DNA of 64,000 nt from Stenotrophomonas nitritireducens (GCF_001431425.1 NZ_LDJG01000008.1:169676-233675); one strand, 5' to 3'. Counted from the stretch's first letter, positions 39,961 through 48,707 are shown. Notes: generated by a model not told the origin, from the sequence alone. A program made the numbers and translations.

Positions 39961-40060
39961 GGCAAGCGAAGCGCGCAGCGCCGCAGGCGCGAAGGCGTGA
40001 GGGATTGAAGCCGAATGGCCGTGACGGCAAAGGCGGCACGGGGCGCAGCCCGAAAGCCCG
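39961..40060. repeat. Repeated structured element, copy A
   Basis: Opens GGCAAGCGAAGCGCGCA, then a hairpin GCGCC-GCA-GGCGC (39978-39990), then GAAGGCGTGAGGG and a long tail. The tail (GAAGCCGAATGGCCGTGAC, then GGGGCGCAGCCCGAAAGCCC) is closely matched in copy C at 49678-49790. Non-coding. Confidence 0.7.
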
Positions 40061-40098
40061 GTGGCGCGGAGCGGCGACACGCTCACACCAGCATGAAT

Positions 40099-41496
40099 CT
40101 AGGCTCTCGGGACAGGAAGCTGGATGAACCGCTCTGGTGACGAAATCGTCAGTGATCGAGTGGCCCGAGAAATAGCCACATAGAAGAGCTTTGCCTGAGC
40201 CTGACGCTCATTGGCAAAGTGGGTGGCATCGGGGATGACCACATGATCGAATTCCAGGCCTTTCAATAGCAACGGCGTTGAAACAGTGCGCTTGGGTAGC
40301 TTCCGGCCTGAATTGCTGACTCGCTGGCGAATACCGATGGTGGCCTTCGCCATCGTTTCAGCCCGATTCGATGCCACTTCGGTGGCTGCTCGCTCCGCAT
40401 CGCGCCACAGTTCATTGCGGTAGAGCTTCCATCTAGGCCGTTTGCGGGCCAACGCGAACATCTGGGCAACAGCTTCCGCCCCGTTGTCATTGCCAAGACT
40501 AGGCACCAAATCCCGCATCACTTGCTGAAGCGCAACGTCCTCGGGATCAGGAGGCTCGCCGTCCACGGCCGGCTTCTTGTGGAAGCAGTCCTCAATGAGA
40601 GCAGTAAACGCTCGAAGCCTGCCGCCACTGTCTGTTGCCCGATCCCACGCGGATGCAAAATCTCGTAGTCGATTTGCGGCGATTTCCTCGATGGCCTGGT
40701 AGCCGCCATTCGCGGCTTTGGCCAATCTGTAGCAGATGGTCTTGTTGCAATGGATAGCGGCAAAGCTACCCTCCTTGCCGTCGATGCCTTCAAACAGCGT
40801 TCCCATATCGAAAGCGTCGTCGGATTTACGGTAGTTGATGCGGGGATCGGACAGGTCGATGACCTCGCCGCGCATAAGTTTCAATCGAGTCTCGGCGATC
40901 CACTCTCCGAGTTCAGGATTTTTACCAGTCCAGCGGTGAGGTGTTTCGAGCGTTCCTGCAAATGGGAAGCGAGGATGGATTTCGTTGTCCCAGCTCAACG
41001 TCGCGCCAGCGAACTCGAAGATACCCTGCATCGGGTCGCCAAAGATCAAGGTCGGCACGATGCTTGAGAGCTCCACAGCAAGCTGATGCTGCAATTCGTG
41101 GCAGTCTTGATATTCGTCGATCAAGATACGGTCGTAGGAAGCTGCAATGACTTCGCGAACAGCTTTGACCCCGAGGGCCCAAGTCGCACCACGGTAAAGC
41201 TGATTCCATTGCTCGCCAGTCTGAGGCATGCCATCAGGCGGTTGAGCCGCACGGGGGAAAGCATGCGCGTAGCGCATGCACCATCCGGCGATGGTATCGA
41301 CGGCGACGCGCGCATGAGGGACTCCCAAGCGCTTTATGCGTCCTCGAATGGCATGCACGCCCGCATGCGTGTGGGTCAGGATCAGCGCGCGACCGCCCAA
41401 GGCTGCGACATTGGCAATGATTTCCGTCTTGCCATGCCCGGCGGGGGCAACCACTGCCGCGTTGCCCAACGCGAAAAGATCGGCGGCGTCAGGCAT
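40099..41496 (-). CDS. UvrD-like helicase, GajB-like partner
   Basis: A 465-residue superfamily-1 helicase: Walker A VAPAGHGKTEIIA near the N-terminus, motif II ILIDEYQDCHELQHQ, motif III IFGDPMQGIFEFAG, and C-terminal VAISRATRSL. It overlaps the upstream ATPase-nuclease gene by 8 bp. OLD-nuclease plus UvrD helicase is the two-gene layout of the Gabija anti-phage system. Length is near that of GajB. The exact subtype would need a profile search. Confidence 0.8.
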   Translation of the reverse strand: MPDAADLFALGNAAVVAPAGHGKTEIIANVAALGGRALILTHTHAGVHAIRGRIKRLGVPHARVAVDTIAGWCMRYAHAFPRAAQPPDGMPQTGEQWNQLYRGATWALGVKAVREVIAASYDRILIDEYQDCHELQHQLAVELSSIVPTLIFGDPMQGIFEFAGATLSWDNEIHPRFPFAGTLETPHRWTGKNPELGEWIAETRLKLMRGEVIDLSDPRINYRKSDDAFDMGTLFEGIDGKEGSFAAIHCNKTICYRLAKAANGGYQAIEEIAANRLRDFASAWDRATDSGGRLRAFTALIEDCFHKKPAVDGEPPDPEDVALQQVMRDLVPSLGNDNGAEAVAQMFALARKRPRWKLYRNELWRDAERAATEVASNRAETMAKATIGIRQRVSNSGRKLPKRTVSTPLLLKGLEFDHVVIPDATHFANERQAQAKLFYVAISRATRSLTISSPERFIQLPVPRA

Positions 41497-43216
41497 ATAG
41501 CCATGTCTCAGCTTGGGTTAGGGCCGTTGCAAGAGGAGATGTTGGGTTTTCTGCCGCGATCTGCCAGACCATTGGCGCTAAGCCACGACCGATCCTTTGA
41601 TCTTTAAACCATTTTTTCCGGCCAGCCACTTCGGCAATTGCTTCCCGAAGCTGGGTGCCATCCATTTCCGTGAAAAGCTCCCAAGTCGAAAAGTCTCCTC
41701 TGATCGTTTCTATATCCAGGTCGAGGACTTTGATGTCGATGTTGTTGTCGATGGCATCATCGCCCCGTTCTTCGCGCGCATAGACCAGCAACTCCTGAAC
41801 CAGTGCATCGCTTGCCGTCGAGAAAATGGCCTGTTCGGTGTTGAGTCCTCCGCCGTACTCAAAAATGGCAACACCAGCCGCCGCCAGCGCGGCCATGATG
41901 GCGGGGTCCAAGACCGTGTCCGAGTCACGATAGATCGCAGTCGAATAGCCGAGGCCAGCGAGCGCAAGAGCCATTGATGATGCTTGCTCACCATTGCCGT
42001 CGGCGAGGGCTGCTCCCAATTGCTCAATGGGGCAATTTGCATGACGCGCCGGCCAGTTTTCGCGCAGACCGAGAAGAAGACCAAGCTCCGTGTTCCCTTC
42101 AGTCACCAAGATCCGACGGGCGAACATCGCCCTGGGCGTGAAGCGCATCAGTGCACGGATCGGATCAGGGGAATTCGGGTGAGCGATAGTGGCGGCTCGT
42201 CCTGGTCGGAACGTTTGGATTACGCGCAGACTGGTCGCACCGGCCTCTCCGAGTGCAACATCGGAGTGTGTGGTCATCAGGACCTGCCCCATAGGCTTGC
42301 CCGCATCCTTCGCCTTGGCTTGATCGGTCTTGAGCTGCGCAATCGCGCCAATGATCCGGTGCGGCTCAAGCCCATGCTCGATTTCGTCGATTAGGACAAT
42401 GGCCCCTTCAGCGATAGCGGATTTCTGGATCGCGAGGGTGGCCAGTCGTCTACTTCCAAGGCCGGACAATCGAAGCGGCACACCACTGTCATGAAGGGCG
42501 ATAGACCCCGAAGACAGCCCAGATCTTCCAAGCTCCAAGCCGGGCTCATATGCGCCTTCGACGTATGCGCCCAATCCTTTGGCAAATCCTTCCGCCAATT
42601 CAGCCGTGTCGGCTAGCGCTTCGATGTCGCTCAGATTGGCACTCGCTCGGGCCGCCCGATACGCCTCTGCGAGCCGGGCTGCTGCCTCTCTGTTGTCGCC
42701 TGTCAACCTAGCCAAAACCGATCCCTGGCCCCAAGCCAAATGCCGTGCGTCTTCACCGGCTAACCGAACAAGGCCGAACAGCGCGCGGTCACGGTTGGAC
42801 AGCGTGCGAGGCTCCTCGCTTCGATCACACACCAGCTCCCAGACAGGCTCCATCGTGGCGTCGACAGTGAGGCGGACTGTCAACACGGGCTCGTCATCAT
42901 CTTCGGGTTCATCGCGTAGCTGACCAGCAGCCGTCCAGCCCCGGATGTAGAGGCCGAGTCGCTCATCCGATTTCAGAGACTTGGAAAGCTCCCCGACTGT
43001 CGCCTCGATGACGATGGGATTGGAGGTGTCGCAGGTATGAAAGTCGGGCTCTGTGAACGAGAACCAGCGAGACGAGAGTGCCGCTTCGGCCGCGTCAAGC
43101 AACGTGGACTTGCCCGAATCACCCGAGCCGATTAGGCAGCAGAAGGAAGAGTCAGGCCTCCATTCCAGCGCGGAGATACCGCGAAAGTTAGCTATCTTCA
43201 GTTGTCGGATTTGCAT
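41489..43216 (-). CDS. OLD-family ATPase/TOPRIM nuclease, GajA-like
   Basis: A 575-residue protein. The ABC-type ATPase half has Walker A GSGDSGKSTLLDAAE near 31-45, LSGLGSRRLATLAIQ as signature, Walker B IVLIDEIEHGLEPH and H-loop TTHSDVALGE. The TOPRIM half has RRILVTEGNTELGLLLGL and TAIYRDSDTV, the conserved acidic residues of OLD nucleases. Start MQIRQLKIANFRGI was chosen for the AAGGGGA ribosome-binding site and the usual N-terminus of the family; an upstream in-frame extension is unlikely. Confidence 0.82.
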   Translation of the reverse strand: MQIRQLKIANFRGISALEWRPDSSFCCLIGSGDSGKSTLLDAAEAALSSRWFSFTEPDFHTCDTSNPIVIEATVGELSKSLKSDERLGLYIRGWTAAGQLRDEPEDDDEPVLTVRLTVDATMEPVWELVCDRSEEPRTLSNRDRALFGLVRLAGEDARHLAWGQGSVLARLTGDNREAAARLAEAYRAARASANLSDIEALADTAELAEGFAKGLGAYVEGAYEPGLELGRSGLSSGSIALHDSGVPLRLSGLGSRRLATLAIQKSAIAEGAIVLIDEIEHGLEPHRIIGAIAQLKTDQAKAKDAGKPMGQVLMTTHSDVALGEAGATSLRVIQTFRPGRAATIAHPNSPDPIRALMRFTPRAMFARRILVTEGNTELGLLLGLRENWPARHANCPIEQLGAALADGNGEQASSMALALAGLGYSTAIYRDSDTVLDPAIMAALAAAGVAIFEYGGGLNTEQAIFSTASDALVQELLVYAREERGDDAIDNNIDIKVLDLDIETIRGDFSTWELFTEMDGTQLREAIAEVAGRKKWFKDQRIGRGLAPMVWQIAAENPTSPLATALTQAETWLYA

Positions 43217-43397
43217 GCGTCCCCTTTCGATGCGCGCCGGGTGACTTCTATTTTCAACCTGGAAATAGTATGTCAGGAGGCGCACATCCCAGCGCTTCAG
43301 ACATTAGTTGAGGGTAAACCCGTCATTTCGGTTCCTGACGTTCACGCCGCTGGCTGAGTGCCAGCGAAGACGGCGGCGTCGCGTTTGGCTTTGAACA

Positions 43398-43423
43398 CCG
43401 GGCGCGGCTGTTGCCGCGCCCGG
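43398..43423. terminator. 11-bp GC-rich hairpin upstream of the Gabija-like pair
   Basis: CCGGGCGCGGC and GCCGCGCCCGG with a four-base TGTT loop, followed on the plus strand by ATTTTG. It lies between the parB-side genes (ending 43480, minus strand) and the start of gajA-like (43216). It may end transcription coming from parB. The surrounding 43217-43479 holds no gene. Confidence 0.5.
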
Positions 43424-43479
43424 ATTTTGCGTTTCACCGCGCCGAGGACGCTACGGCTTGGGCGCGGTGCTGATCGCGG

Positions 43480-43689
43480 TTATTCCTTTGTCTCAAGGAG
43501 CCACCACACGGCACGCGGCAAGGCGCGGCCCGTGATGGGATGCAAGTCAGTCAGGTCGGCGCAGGCCGTCCAGCCACGCGGCGGACGGTAGCCGCGCACG
43601 TCACCTTCGCCGTGCCAGCGGCGGGCGCGTACCGTGCCGGGGGCATAGGTCGCCGCCATGCGTGGGCGGCTGGTCGTGGTGCGGGTCAT
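43480..43689 (-). CDS. Small basic hypothetical protein after parB
   Basis: A basic 69-residue protein, with GTVRARRWHGEGDVRGYRPP and WTACADLTDLHPITGRALPR. GGAGAACCGCCC precedes the ATG. It is 62 bp after parB with a hairpin between. I do not recognise the family; similar small ORFs follow parB in related elements, as far as I recall. Confidence 0.55.
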   Translation of the reverse strand: MTRTTTSRPRMAATYAPGTVRARRWHGEGDVRGYRPPRGWTACADLTDLHPITGRALPRAVWWLLETKE

Positions 43690-43709
43690 GGGCGGTTCTC
43701 CTTCCAGCG

Positions 43710-43737
43710 AAGCGCCCCGGTCGAGGCCGGGGCGCTT
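43710..43737. terminator. Hairpin between parB and the small downstream gene
   Basis: AAGCGCCCCGG and CCGGGGCGCTT make an 11-bp stem with a six-base loop, 15 bp after the parB stop. It shares the GCGCCCCG arm core with hairpins at 38957 and 39840. It may dampen read-through from parB. Confidence 0.5.
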
Positions 43738-43751
43738 GCCTTCGGCGCGGG

Positions 43752-45803
43752 TCAAGCGGCCAGCGCCTCGGCGGGTTCATCCGCCATTGCCTCGGCTTCC
43801 TGCGGGGCGTCGTCCTGCTCCTGCGGTTCTTCCTGCGTGGCTTCCGGCGTTTCGGTCTTGAAGATGGCGGGCATCCAGCCCGTGCCATCCGCCAGCCGTT
43901 CGGCTTCGCTGGCAATGTCGGCCTTCTTCAACTTCGCCAGCCTAGTGACGTGCTCGGGCGCGTACTCGCCCACGGCTTGCAGGATCGCGGCCTTCGGAAC
44001 GTGCTTGAAGTAGCCTTCTGTGGTCGGTTGCCACCATGCGGCCATGTCGAGGCCCACGGCCTGCGCCAGTTCCTCGCCGGGCCGGTGCGGCGTGGCGCGA
44101 GGCGTCACCACGTCCACCGTGGAAGCCACGCACACGGCCAGCAGCCGCACCAGTTCGTCTTGCGACTTCGCCAGCAGCGCGGCGAACAGTTCGGCGCTGT
44201 CCTCCGGCAAGGCAACACCTGCCACCTGTTGCAGTTCGCGCAGCGCCACGGCGGCGGGCGATTCCGGCCAGTCCGGGGCCATGCCTTCCAGCCGGTCTTG
44301 CACGGTGAGGCGCACGCCCAACGGCAGGCCATCGCCGTAGGCGTCGGGCTGCAAGACGGTCTGCACCATGCCATGCACCAGCGCGGCCAGCGCGACTTGC
44401 GGATGCCGGGCGACTTCGATTTGCAGCGCCGCCGTGCGGTGGGCACTCAACCGCTGCGCGAGCCGGTCGGACAGGCTCGCGGCCTTGGGCGCGTCGTCGG
44501 CGTCCTCGTGCTCGTCGTCGGCGGCTTCGCCTTCGGTACTGCCGAAACCGCGCCGCAGCTTTTCCAGCGTGCGCAGCGCCTTGGCCTCGACTTCGCGCAG
44601 CAGGCCGCGATGAATGACGGCCTCGCCGTTGCGGTCGATGGTGACGATGGCACCGGCCACCTCGCGCACTTCGGGGGCATAGCCTTGCAAGGCATCCTCC
44701 GCGTCTTGCAGTTCCCCGACCACCTGATCGCGCCGCTGTTCCAGCTTCTCGGCCTTGGCCTCGTCCTCGGCGTCGCAAGCGTCCTCCAGTTCGGCGTCGA
44801 TCTTTTCGAGGCGGTTTTCCAGCGAGGCAATGCGGCGGGCCTCGCGGGTGGTCGGCTCGCGGCGATGGCGCGGGGCGTTCTGGAAAGCCTGCCGTTCCTC
44901 GTAGGCCAGATGCGGCACGGCCTCCACCCATGCCCAGCCCTCGGCGCGCACGTCCTCGGCCAGCGTTGCCAGCTTGTCGCGCACCAGCGTTTCCAGCACT
45001 GCGGTATCGGTGAGGTAGGTTCCGGCATCGCCTTCCGCGAACAGGTCGCGGCGGATGCCGCCGCCTGCCTGCCGGTAGGCGTCCAGCCCGACGAAGCGCA
45101 CCAGCGCGTGCGCGGCGTCGATTTCGCGCTCGGTCAGGCGCTCGCGCAGCTTGGACGGGCTTCGCTGCCATTCCGGCGCACCATAGAACGCGGCTTCCTG
45201 CGCGGCGTGGTCGTCGGTGATGGTCAAGGCCATCAACTGTTCCAGCGTCACGCCACCGGCGCGATAGTCGGCCATGAGGCGCGGCGAGACGTTCGCCAGC
45301 TTCAAGCGGCGCTGCACCACCAGCGGGGTCACGCCGAAGTCGGCGGCAATGTCCTCGATGGGGCGACCTTCCTTGACCAGCGCGGCGAAGGCCGCGAACT
45401 GGTCGGCGGGGTGCATGTTCTCGCGCTGCACGTTCTCCGCGAGGCTGACGGTGCGGGCGGACGCATCGGCCACCAGCAGGCATGGCACTTCGTAGTCGGC
45501 GGGGATGCGCTTCTTCTTCGCCAGCAGCTTCAAGGCGGTCAGGCGGCGGTCGCCTGCGACGACTTCGTATTGCTCGCCATCGGCGGCGAGGATGACGATC
45601 AGGTTTTGCAGCAGGCCGATGCGGGCAATGCTCGCGGCCAGTTCGGGAATGGACTGGCGCGGGGTCGTGCGGACGTTGCGCTTGGAACGGCGCGGCAACA
45701 GTTGCGACAGGGGAACCAAGATCAGGTTCTTGGTCGGGTCGGCCACTTCCAGCGGTGCGGCGGCTTCGATGGCGAGGGCTTCGGTTTTGAGTACGGCGTT
45801 CAT
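43752..45803 (-). CDS. parB: ParB/RepB-family partition-like nuclease-domain protein
   Basis: A 683-residue protein with an N-terminal ParB domain. Box I-like LVPLSQLLPRRSKRNVRTTP is followed by NLIVILAADGEQYEVVAGDR, then VSLAENVQRENMHPADQFAA. The helix-turn-helix is EDIAADFGVTPLVVQRRLKL. The long helical C-terminal part (coiled-coil around RIASLENRLEKIDAELEDAC) is much larger than chromosomal ParB. Such proteins are common in ICE and plasmid leading regions. No parA lies next to it. Confidence 0.9.
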   Translation of the reverse strand: MNAVLKTEALAIEAAAPLEVADPTKNLILVPLSQLLPRRSKRNVRTTPRQSIPELAASIARIGLLQNLIVILAADGEQYEVVAGDRRLTALKLLAKKKRIPADYEVPCLLVADASARTVSLAENVQRENMHPADQFAAFAALVKEGRPIEDIAADFGVTPLVVQRRLKLANVSPRLMADYRAGGVTLEQLMALTITDDHAAQEAAFYGAPEWQRSPSKLRERLTEREIDAAHALVRFVGLDAYRQAGGGIRRDLFAEGDAGTYLTDTAVLETLVRDKLATLAEDVRAEGWAWVEAVPHLAYEERQAFQNAPRHRREPTTREARRIASLENRLEKIDAELEDACDAEDEAKAEKLEQRRDQVVGELQDAEDALQGYAPEVREVAGAIVTIDRNGEAVIHRGLLREVEAKALRTLEKLRRGFGSTEGEAADDEHEDADDAPKAASLSDRLAQRLSAHRTAALQIEVARHPQVALAALVHGMVQTVLQPDAYGDGLPLGVRLTVQDRLEGMAPDWPESPAAVALRELQQVAGVALPEDSAELFAALLAKSQDELVRLLAVCVASTVDVVTPRATPHRPGEELAQAVGLDMAAWWQPTTEGYFKHVPKAAILQAVGEYAPEHVTRLAKLKKADIASEAERLADGTGWMPAIFKTETPEATQEEPQEQDDAPQEAEAMADEPAEALAA

Positions 45804-45881
45804 GGTGATTTCTCCTAGCGGTTGGGATGCAGCAGCGAGAGAAGCGGCAAGGGCTGCTGCCTGCCCCTGCCGCGTGGGGGT

Positions 45882-46706
45882 TCAGGCTTTCAACTGGCGC
45901 AGGCCATCGGCCAGCAGCCACAGGGCGCGGTTCAGGCGCACGCTTTGGTCGATGCCCTGCACGGGCCGGGTGGTCTGACGGCGGCCATTCGCGGCGCGGA
46001 TGGACAGGCCGCCTTTGGTCAAGTTCTCCTGCGTGCGGTTGAACACGCTCCACAGGTCGCGGCGGTCGTCGTCGCCACGGCGCGGCATCAGGATTTGCGA
46101 TTCCGTGATGGGTGCGGGCTTGTCCTCGTCGTACTTCAACGCCAGCGCAGCGCGGGCGAACACTTCCGATTCCCCGGCGTCGAGCGTGATGGACTGCATG
46201 GCATCGCGCGATGCCTGCGCCCGGTCGAAGCTGTGCAAGACTTCGTAAGCGCCTTCGATGACGTGCCCGGCTACGTCGCCCTTGTGGGGCACGCGCACGT
46301 CGGCCACGGTGTCGCCGCAGACAAGGCCATTGCTGCACACGAAGCGGAACATCCCGGCCAGCATCTGATAGCTGCTGGTGCCGTCATGGGAGTTCAGCAG
46401 GATGATTTCGTTGGCCTCGCGGCCGTTGATCTGGCTGGCGTGGCGCAGCCGGATCATGTGCTTGGTGTAGTCGCGGCGGTCGTCGTGGCGCACGCGGGTT
46501 TGCGTCACCATGAAAGGCTCGAAGCCTTCCCCGCGCAGTTCTTGCAGCACGGTGGCGGTGGGGATGTAGCTGTACCGCTCGGAGCGGCTTTCGTGCGGTG
46601 CCTCGGCGAAGATCGACGGGGCCACGGCCCGGATTTGGTCATCGGACAAGGGACGTTCCGAACGCAGCACCGGGGAACGGGAAGCGAAGCGGGATGCGAG
46701 TTGCAT
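45882..46706 (-). CDS. DUF932 family protein
   Basis: A 274-residue protein. It has SRSERYSYIPTATVLQELRG, HMIRLRHASQINGREANEII and LNSHDGTSSYQMLAGMFRFV, the DUF932 core. It is often found beside parB in conjugative elements. Its function is unknown; anti-defence roles have been suggested for leading-region genes generally, not proven for this one. 78 bp before parB. Confidence 0.88.
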   Translation of the reverse strand: MQLASRFASRSPVLRSERPLSDDQIRAVAPSIFAEAPHESRSERYSYIPTATVLQELRGEGFEPFMVTQTRVRHDDRRDYTKHMIRLRHASQINGREANEIILLNSHDGTSSYQMLAGMFRFVCSNGLVCGDTVADVRVPHKGDVAGHVIEGAYEVLHSFDRAQASRDAMQSITLDAGESEVFARAALALKYDEDKPAPITESQILMPRRGDDDRRDLWSVFNRTQENLTKGGLSIRAANGRRQTTRPVQGIDQSVRLNRALWLLADGLRQLKA

Positions 46707-47268
46707 GGCATTTCTCCTGACAAAGAAAAAAGGGGTTGCTGTTCACCGCACACCGGATTCCTAGATTCGGAGCCCAGCCTTTCGGCTGTTCGGTGCGGTC
46801 GGCACGAGGAACCCGGTTGGCCCTGTTGCCACCGTCTTTCCTGAGTTCATCGCCCGCGACGGTCAGGAGCGCGCGAACGGGTGCCGTCAAGGAGGCAAGC
46901 GCAGGGTTGGTGCGGCCCGCAGCGCAGCGAGGACACGGCCCTGCGCGCCTTGACGGCACACGGGCGCGGGCTACAGTCGCGGTGAAGGTGATGAAGTCAG
47001 GGGAGACGGCTGGACAAGGCAACGGCCATCCCACACGCCGACCGCACGGCAAGCGAAGCGCGCAGGCCCGGATCTAGGAATCCGGGCCGGAGGCGTCAGC
47101 CGAGCGGAGCGAGGGAACGATGGAAGCCCGTCAGGGGCGAGACGCCGAGGCGGCTCGATGCGCCACGCGCACGACAGCGCGACCGGCCATGTTTCTTGGC
47201 CGGGGACGCCCGGACTTCTAGGCCCTCGGCCTCAGATCGCGTCAGAAGGTCACTTGCGCCACCAGCAG
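46707..47268. other. Long non-coding leader of DUF932 with repeated promoter-like and hairpin modules
   Basis: No gene is supported. It contains CCTTGACGGC near 46948-46957 and TACAGT 16 bp later, then CGGTGAAGG. This is the same sequence order as in the leaders at 48708-48852 and 49495-49643. Copy B of the hairpin element follows at 47048. The 14-mer CCGGATTCCTAGAT (46753-46766) is the inverted repeat of 47072-47085. Confidence 0.5.
47048..47100. repeat. Repeated structured element, copy B
   Basis: GGCAAGCGAAGCGCGCA, then a 9-bp stem GGCCCGGAT/ATCCGGGCC around CTAGGA (47065-47088), then GGAGGCGTCAG. Same flanks as copies A, C and D, but with the longest stem. Confidence 0.7.
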
Positions 47269-47270
47269 GA

Positions 47271-47302
47271 TGAACATATGATTCATATATGTTTCATATA
47301 AA
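47271..47302 (+). promoter_or_regulatory. Operator/promoter of the ParD-like/MAP pair
   Basis: ATTCATATATGTTTCATATA contains tandem TTCATAT units 11 bp apart next to CATATG. It is strongly AT-rich. TATAAA at 47297-47302 lies 9 bp before the start codon, so the transcript would begin almost at the ATG, without a ribosome-binding site. Autoregulation by the ParD-like protein is likely but inferred. Confidence 0.45.
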
Positions 47303-47311
47303 CCAAAGCTC

Positions 47312-47524
47312 ATGGGCATAGTGAACATCGACGACGATCTGCACGATCAACTGCGCAAAGCAAGCGCCGTGTCGTGTCGGTCGATCAACGCGCAGGCGGC
47401 CTTCTGGATCAAGATCGGCATACTGTGCGAAATGAATCCGACGCAGAGCTTCAACGAGATCGTTGCTCGTGAACTGCGGGCCGCAGGCGTTGTGGCACAA
47501 CCTGTCAAGATGGGATCGGCATGA
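47312..47524 (+). CDS. ParD-like antitoxin-type protein
   Basis: A 70-residue protein: MGIVNIDDDLHDQLRKASAV, then CRSINAQAAFWIKIGILCEM, a ribbon-helix-helix pattern typical of ParD-like proteins. Its stop overlaps the start of the methionine aminopeptidase gene by 4 bp. There is no ParE toxin here. The pair ParD-like plus methionine aminopeptidase is seen in other bacteria, as far as I recall; why is unclear. Confidence 0.75.
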   Translation: MGIVNIDDDLHDQLRKASAVSCRSINAQAAFWIKIGILCEMNPTQSFNEIVARELRAAGVVAQPVKMGSA

Positions 47525-48288
47525 CCAAGCGACCGGAAGAAATCGCGCTTCTGGCAGATTCGGGCCAGTTGTTGGCGCAGGTGTTCGGCCATCTCGATCG
47601 GTTGGATCTGATCGGCATGTCCACCATGCAGATCAACGATCTGGTAGATGGCCTCATCGTCCATGAACTCGATGCACGTCCAGCCAGCAAAGGCCAGTAC
47701 GGCTACGCCTATGCGCTCAACGCCTCCCGCAACAACGTGGTCTGCCACGGTGTGCCTTCCGCTGCGGACATCCTGCAAGATGGGGACATCGTGAACTTCG
47801 ACATCACGCTGGAGAAGAATGGCTACATCGCCGATTCCAGCAAGACCTATCTGGTGGGCGAGGTGGCGCTACCGGCCAGGCGGCTCGTGCAGACGGCCTA
47901 TGAGGCGATGTGGAAAGGCATTCAAGCCGTCCGCCCAGGTGCCACGCTCGGTGACGTGGGGCATGCCATCGAGCGGCACGCCCGCAGGAATGGATATTCG
48001 GTGGTCAGAGAGTATTGCGGCCACGGCATCGGCCGTGAAATGCACGAGGAGCCCCAGGTGCTGCACTGGGGCAAGCCACGAACCGGCTTGGTATTGCGCG
48101 AAGGCATGGTGTTCACCATAGAGCCTATGGTGAATCAAGGCCGGCGGGCCGTTCGGACGGAAGACGATGGCTGGACGGTCGTCACGTGCGACGGGCAACT
48201 GTCCGCTCAGTTTGAGCACACTGTGGCCGTCACCGCGAGCGGTATGCGAGTCTTGACCTTGCGCTCTGGTGAGAAGAAGCCGCATTGA
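47521..48288 (+). CDS. map: Type I methionine aminopeptidase (accessory copy)
   Basis: A 255-residue metallopeptidase removing the initiator Met. All metal ligands are visible: D94 (NFDITL), D105 (IADSSK), H168 (CGHGIG), E201 (FTIEPM) and E232 (AQFEHT); the substrate His is H76 (VVCHGVPS). It is plausibly active. A second copy on a mobile element, coupled to an antitoxin-like gene, is unusual. Nothing suggests truncation. Confidence 0.9.
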   Translation: MTKRPEEIALLADSGQLLAQVFGHLDRLDLIGMSTMQINDLVDGLIVHELDARPASKGQYGYAYALNASRNNVVCHGVPSAADILQDGDIVNFDITLEKNGYIADSSKTYLVGEVALPARRLVQTAYEAMWKGIQAVRPGATLGDVGHAIERHARRNGYSVVREYCGHGIGREMHEEPQVLHWGKPRTGLVLREGMVFTIEPMVNQGRRAVRTEDDGWTVVTCDGQLSAQFEHTVAVTASGMRVLTLRSGEKKPH

Positions 48289-48304
48289 GCCAAGGTAGTG
48301 GATA

Positions 48305-48324
48305 GGAGCGCCTTGCGGCGCTCC
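48305..48324. terminator. Bidirectional hairpin between map and DUF2958
   Basis: GGAGCGCC and GGCGCTCC form an 8-bp stem with TTGC loop, 16 bp after the map stop and 10 bp before the convergent DUF2958 stop. No T-run. Confidence 0.5.
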
Positions 48325-48334
48325 AAGGGCCAGG

Positions 48335-48685
48335 TCAGACAGCGATCCGCCCGGCCAGCCGCGCATCGCGCGCATAGGCGCTCAACCGCTTCTCGGCGCG
48401 GAACGACAGGTCACGCTCGATCGGCAGGCCCAGCCAGCCGCGCACCGTCGCCAGCTCGCCCAGGCTGACCCAGCCGATTTCCGGCTCTCCCAGGCCCGGG
48501 TCGCAAAGACCGAAGGCGCGGTCGTGGTCGTCGGGATCAATCTCGGTCAGCAGCCAGGTCGCGCCGGCGTCCGGCGTGAACAGCTTGACCACGGGCGCCG
48601 GATCGAAGTCCGCGTTCTCCAAGGATGCGCGGCCGTTGGCCAGCAGCACGATGCGCTGCTCGTCAGTGATGAGTGCGTTGTTCAT
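48335..48685 (-). CDS. DUF2958 family protein (second copy)
   Basis: A 116-residue paralogue of the gene at 36565-36915. It reads EQRIVLLANGRASLENADFD, then PAPVVKLFTPDAGATWLLTE, then LPIERDLSFRAEKRLSAYAR. Two copies in one element indicate that dosage or specificity matters. It sits behind the duplicated non-coding leader 48708-48852. Confidence 0.87.
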   Translation of the reverse strand: MNNALITDEQRIVLLANGRASLENADFDPAPVVKLFTPDAGATWLLTEIDPDDHDRAFGLCDPGLGEPEIGWVSLGELATVRGWLGLPIERDLSFRAEKRLSAYARDARLAGRIAV

Positions 48686-48707
48686 GGTGAACTCCTGAAA
48701 GGATGCC

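Larger units (their letters stand above)
39310..40098. other. 789-bp non-coding stretch with strong hairpins
   Basis: No gene is convincing. A perfect 14-bp stem GCCAGCGCCCCGCC/GGCGGGGCGCTGGC with six-base loop lies at 39840-39873. A smaller hairpin GCCCGC-TGAC-GCGGGC is near 39628. Copy A of the repeated GCGCGCA-hairpin element lies at 39961-40060. The stretch separates DUF736 from the Gabija-like pair and may hold untranslated RNA or single-strand structures. Confidence 0.5.
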
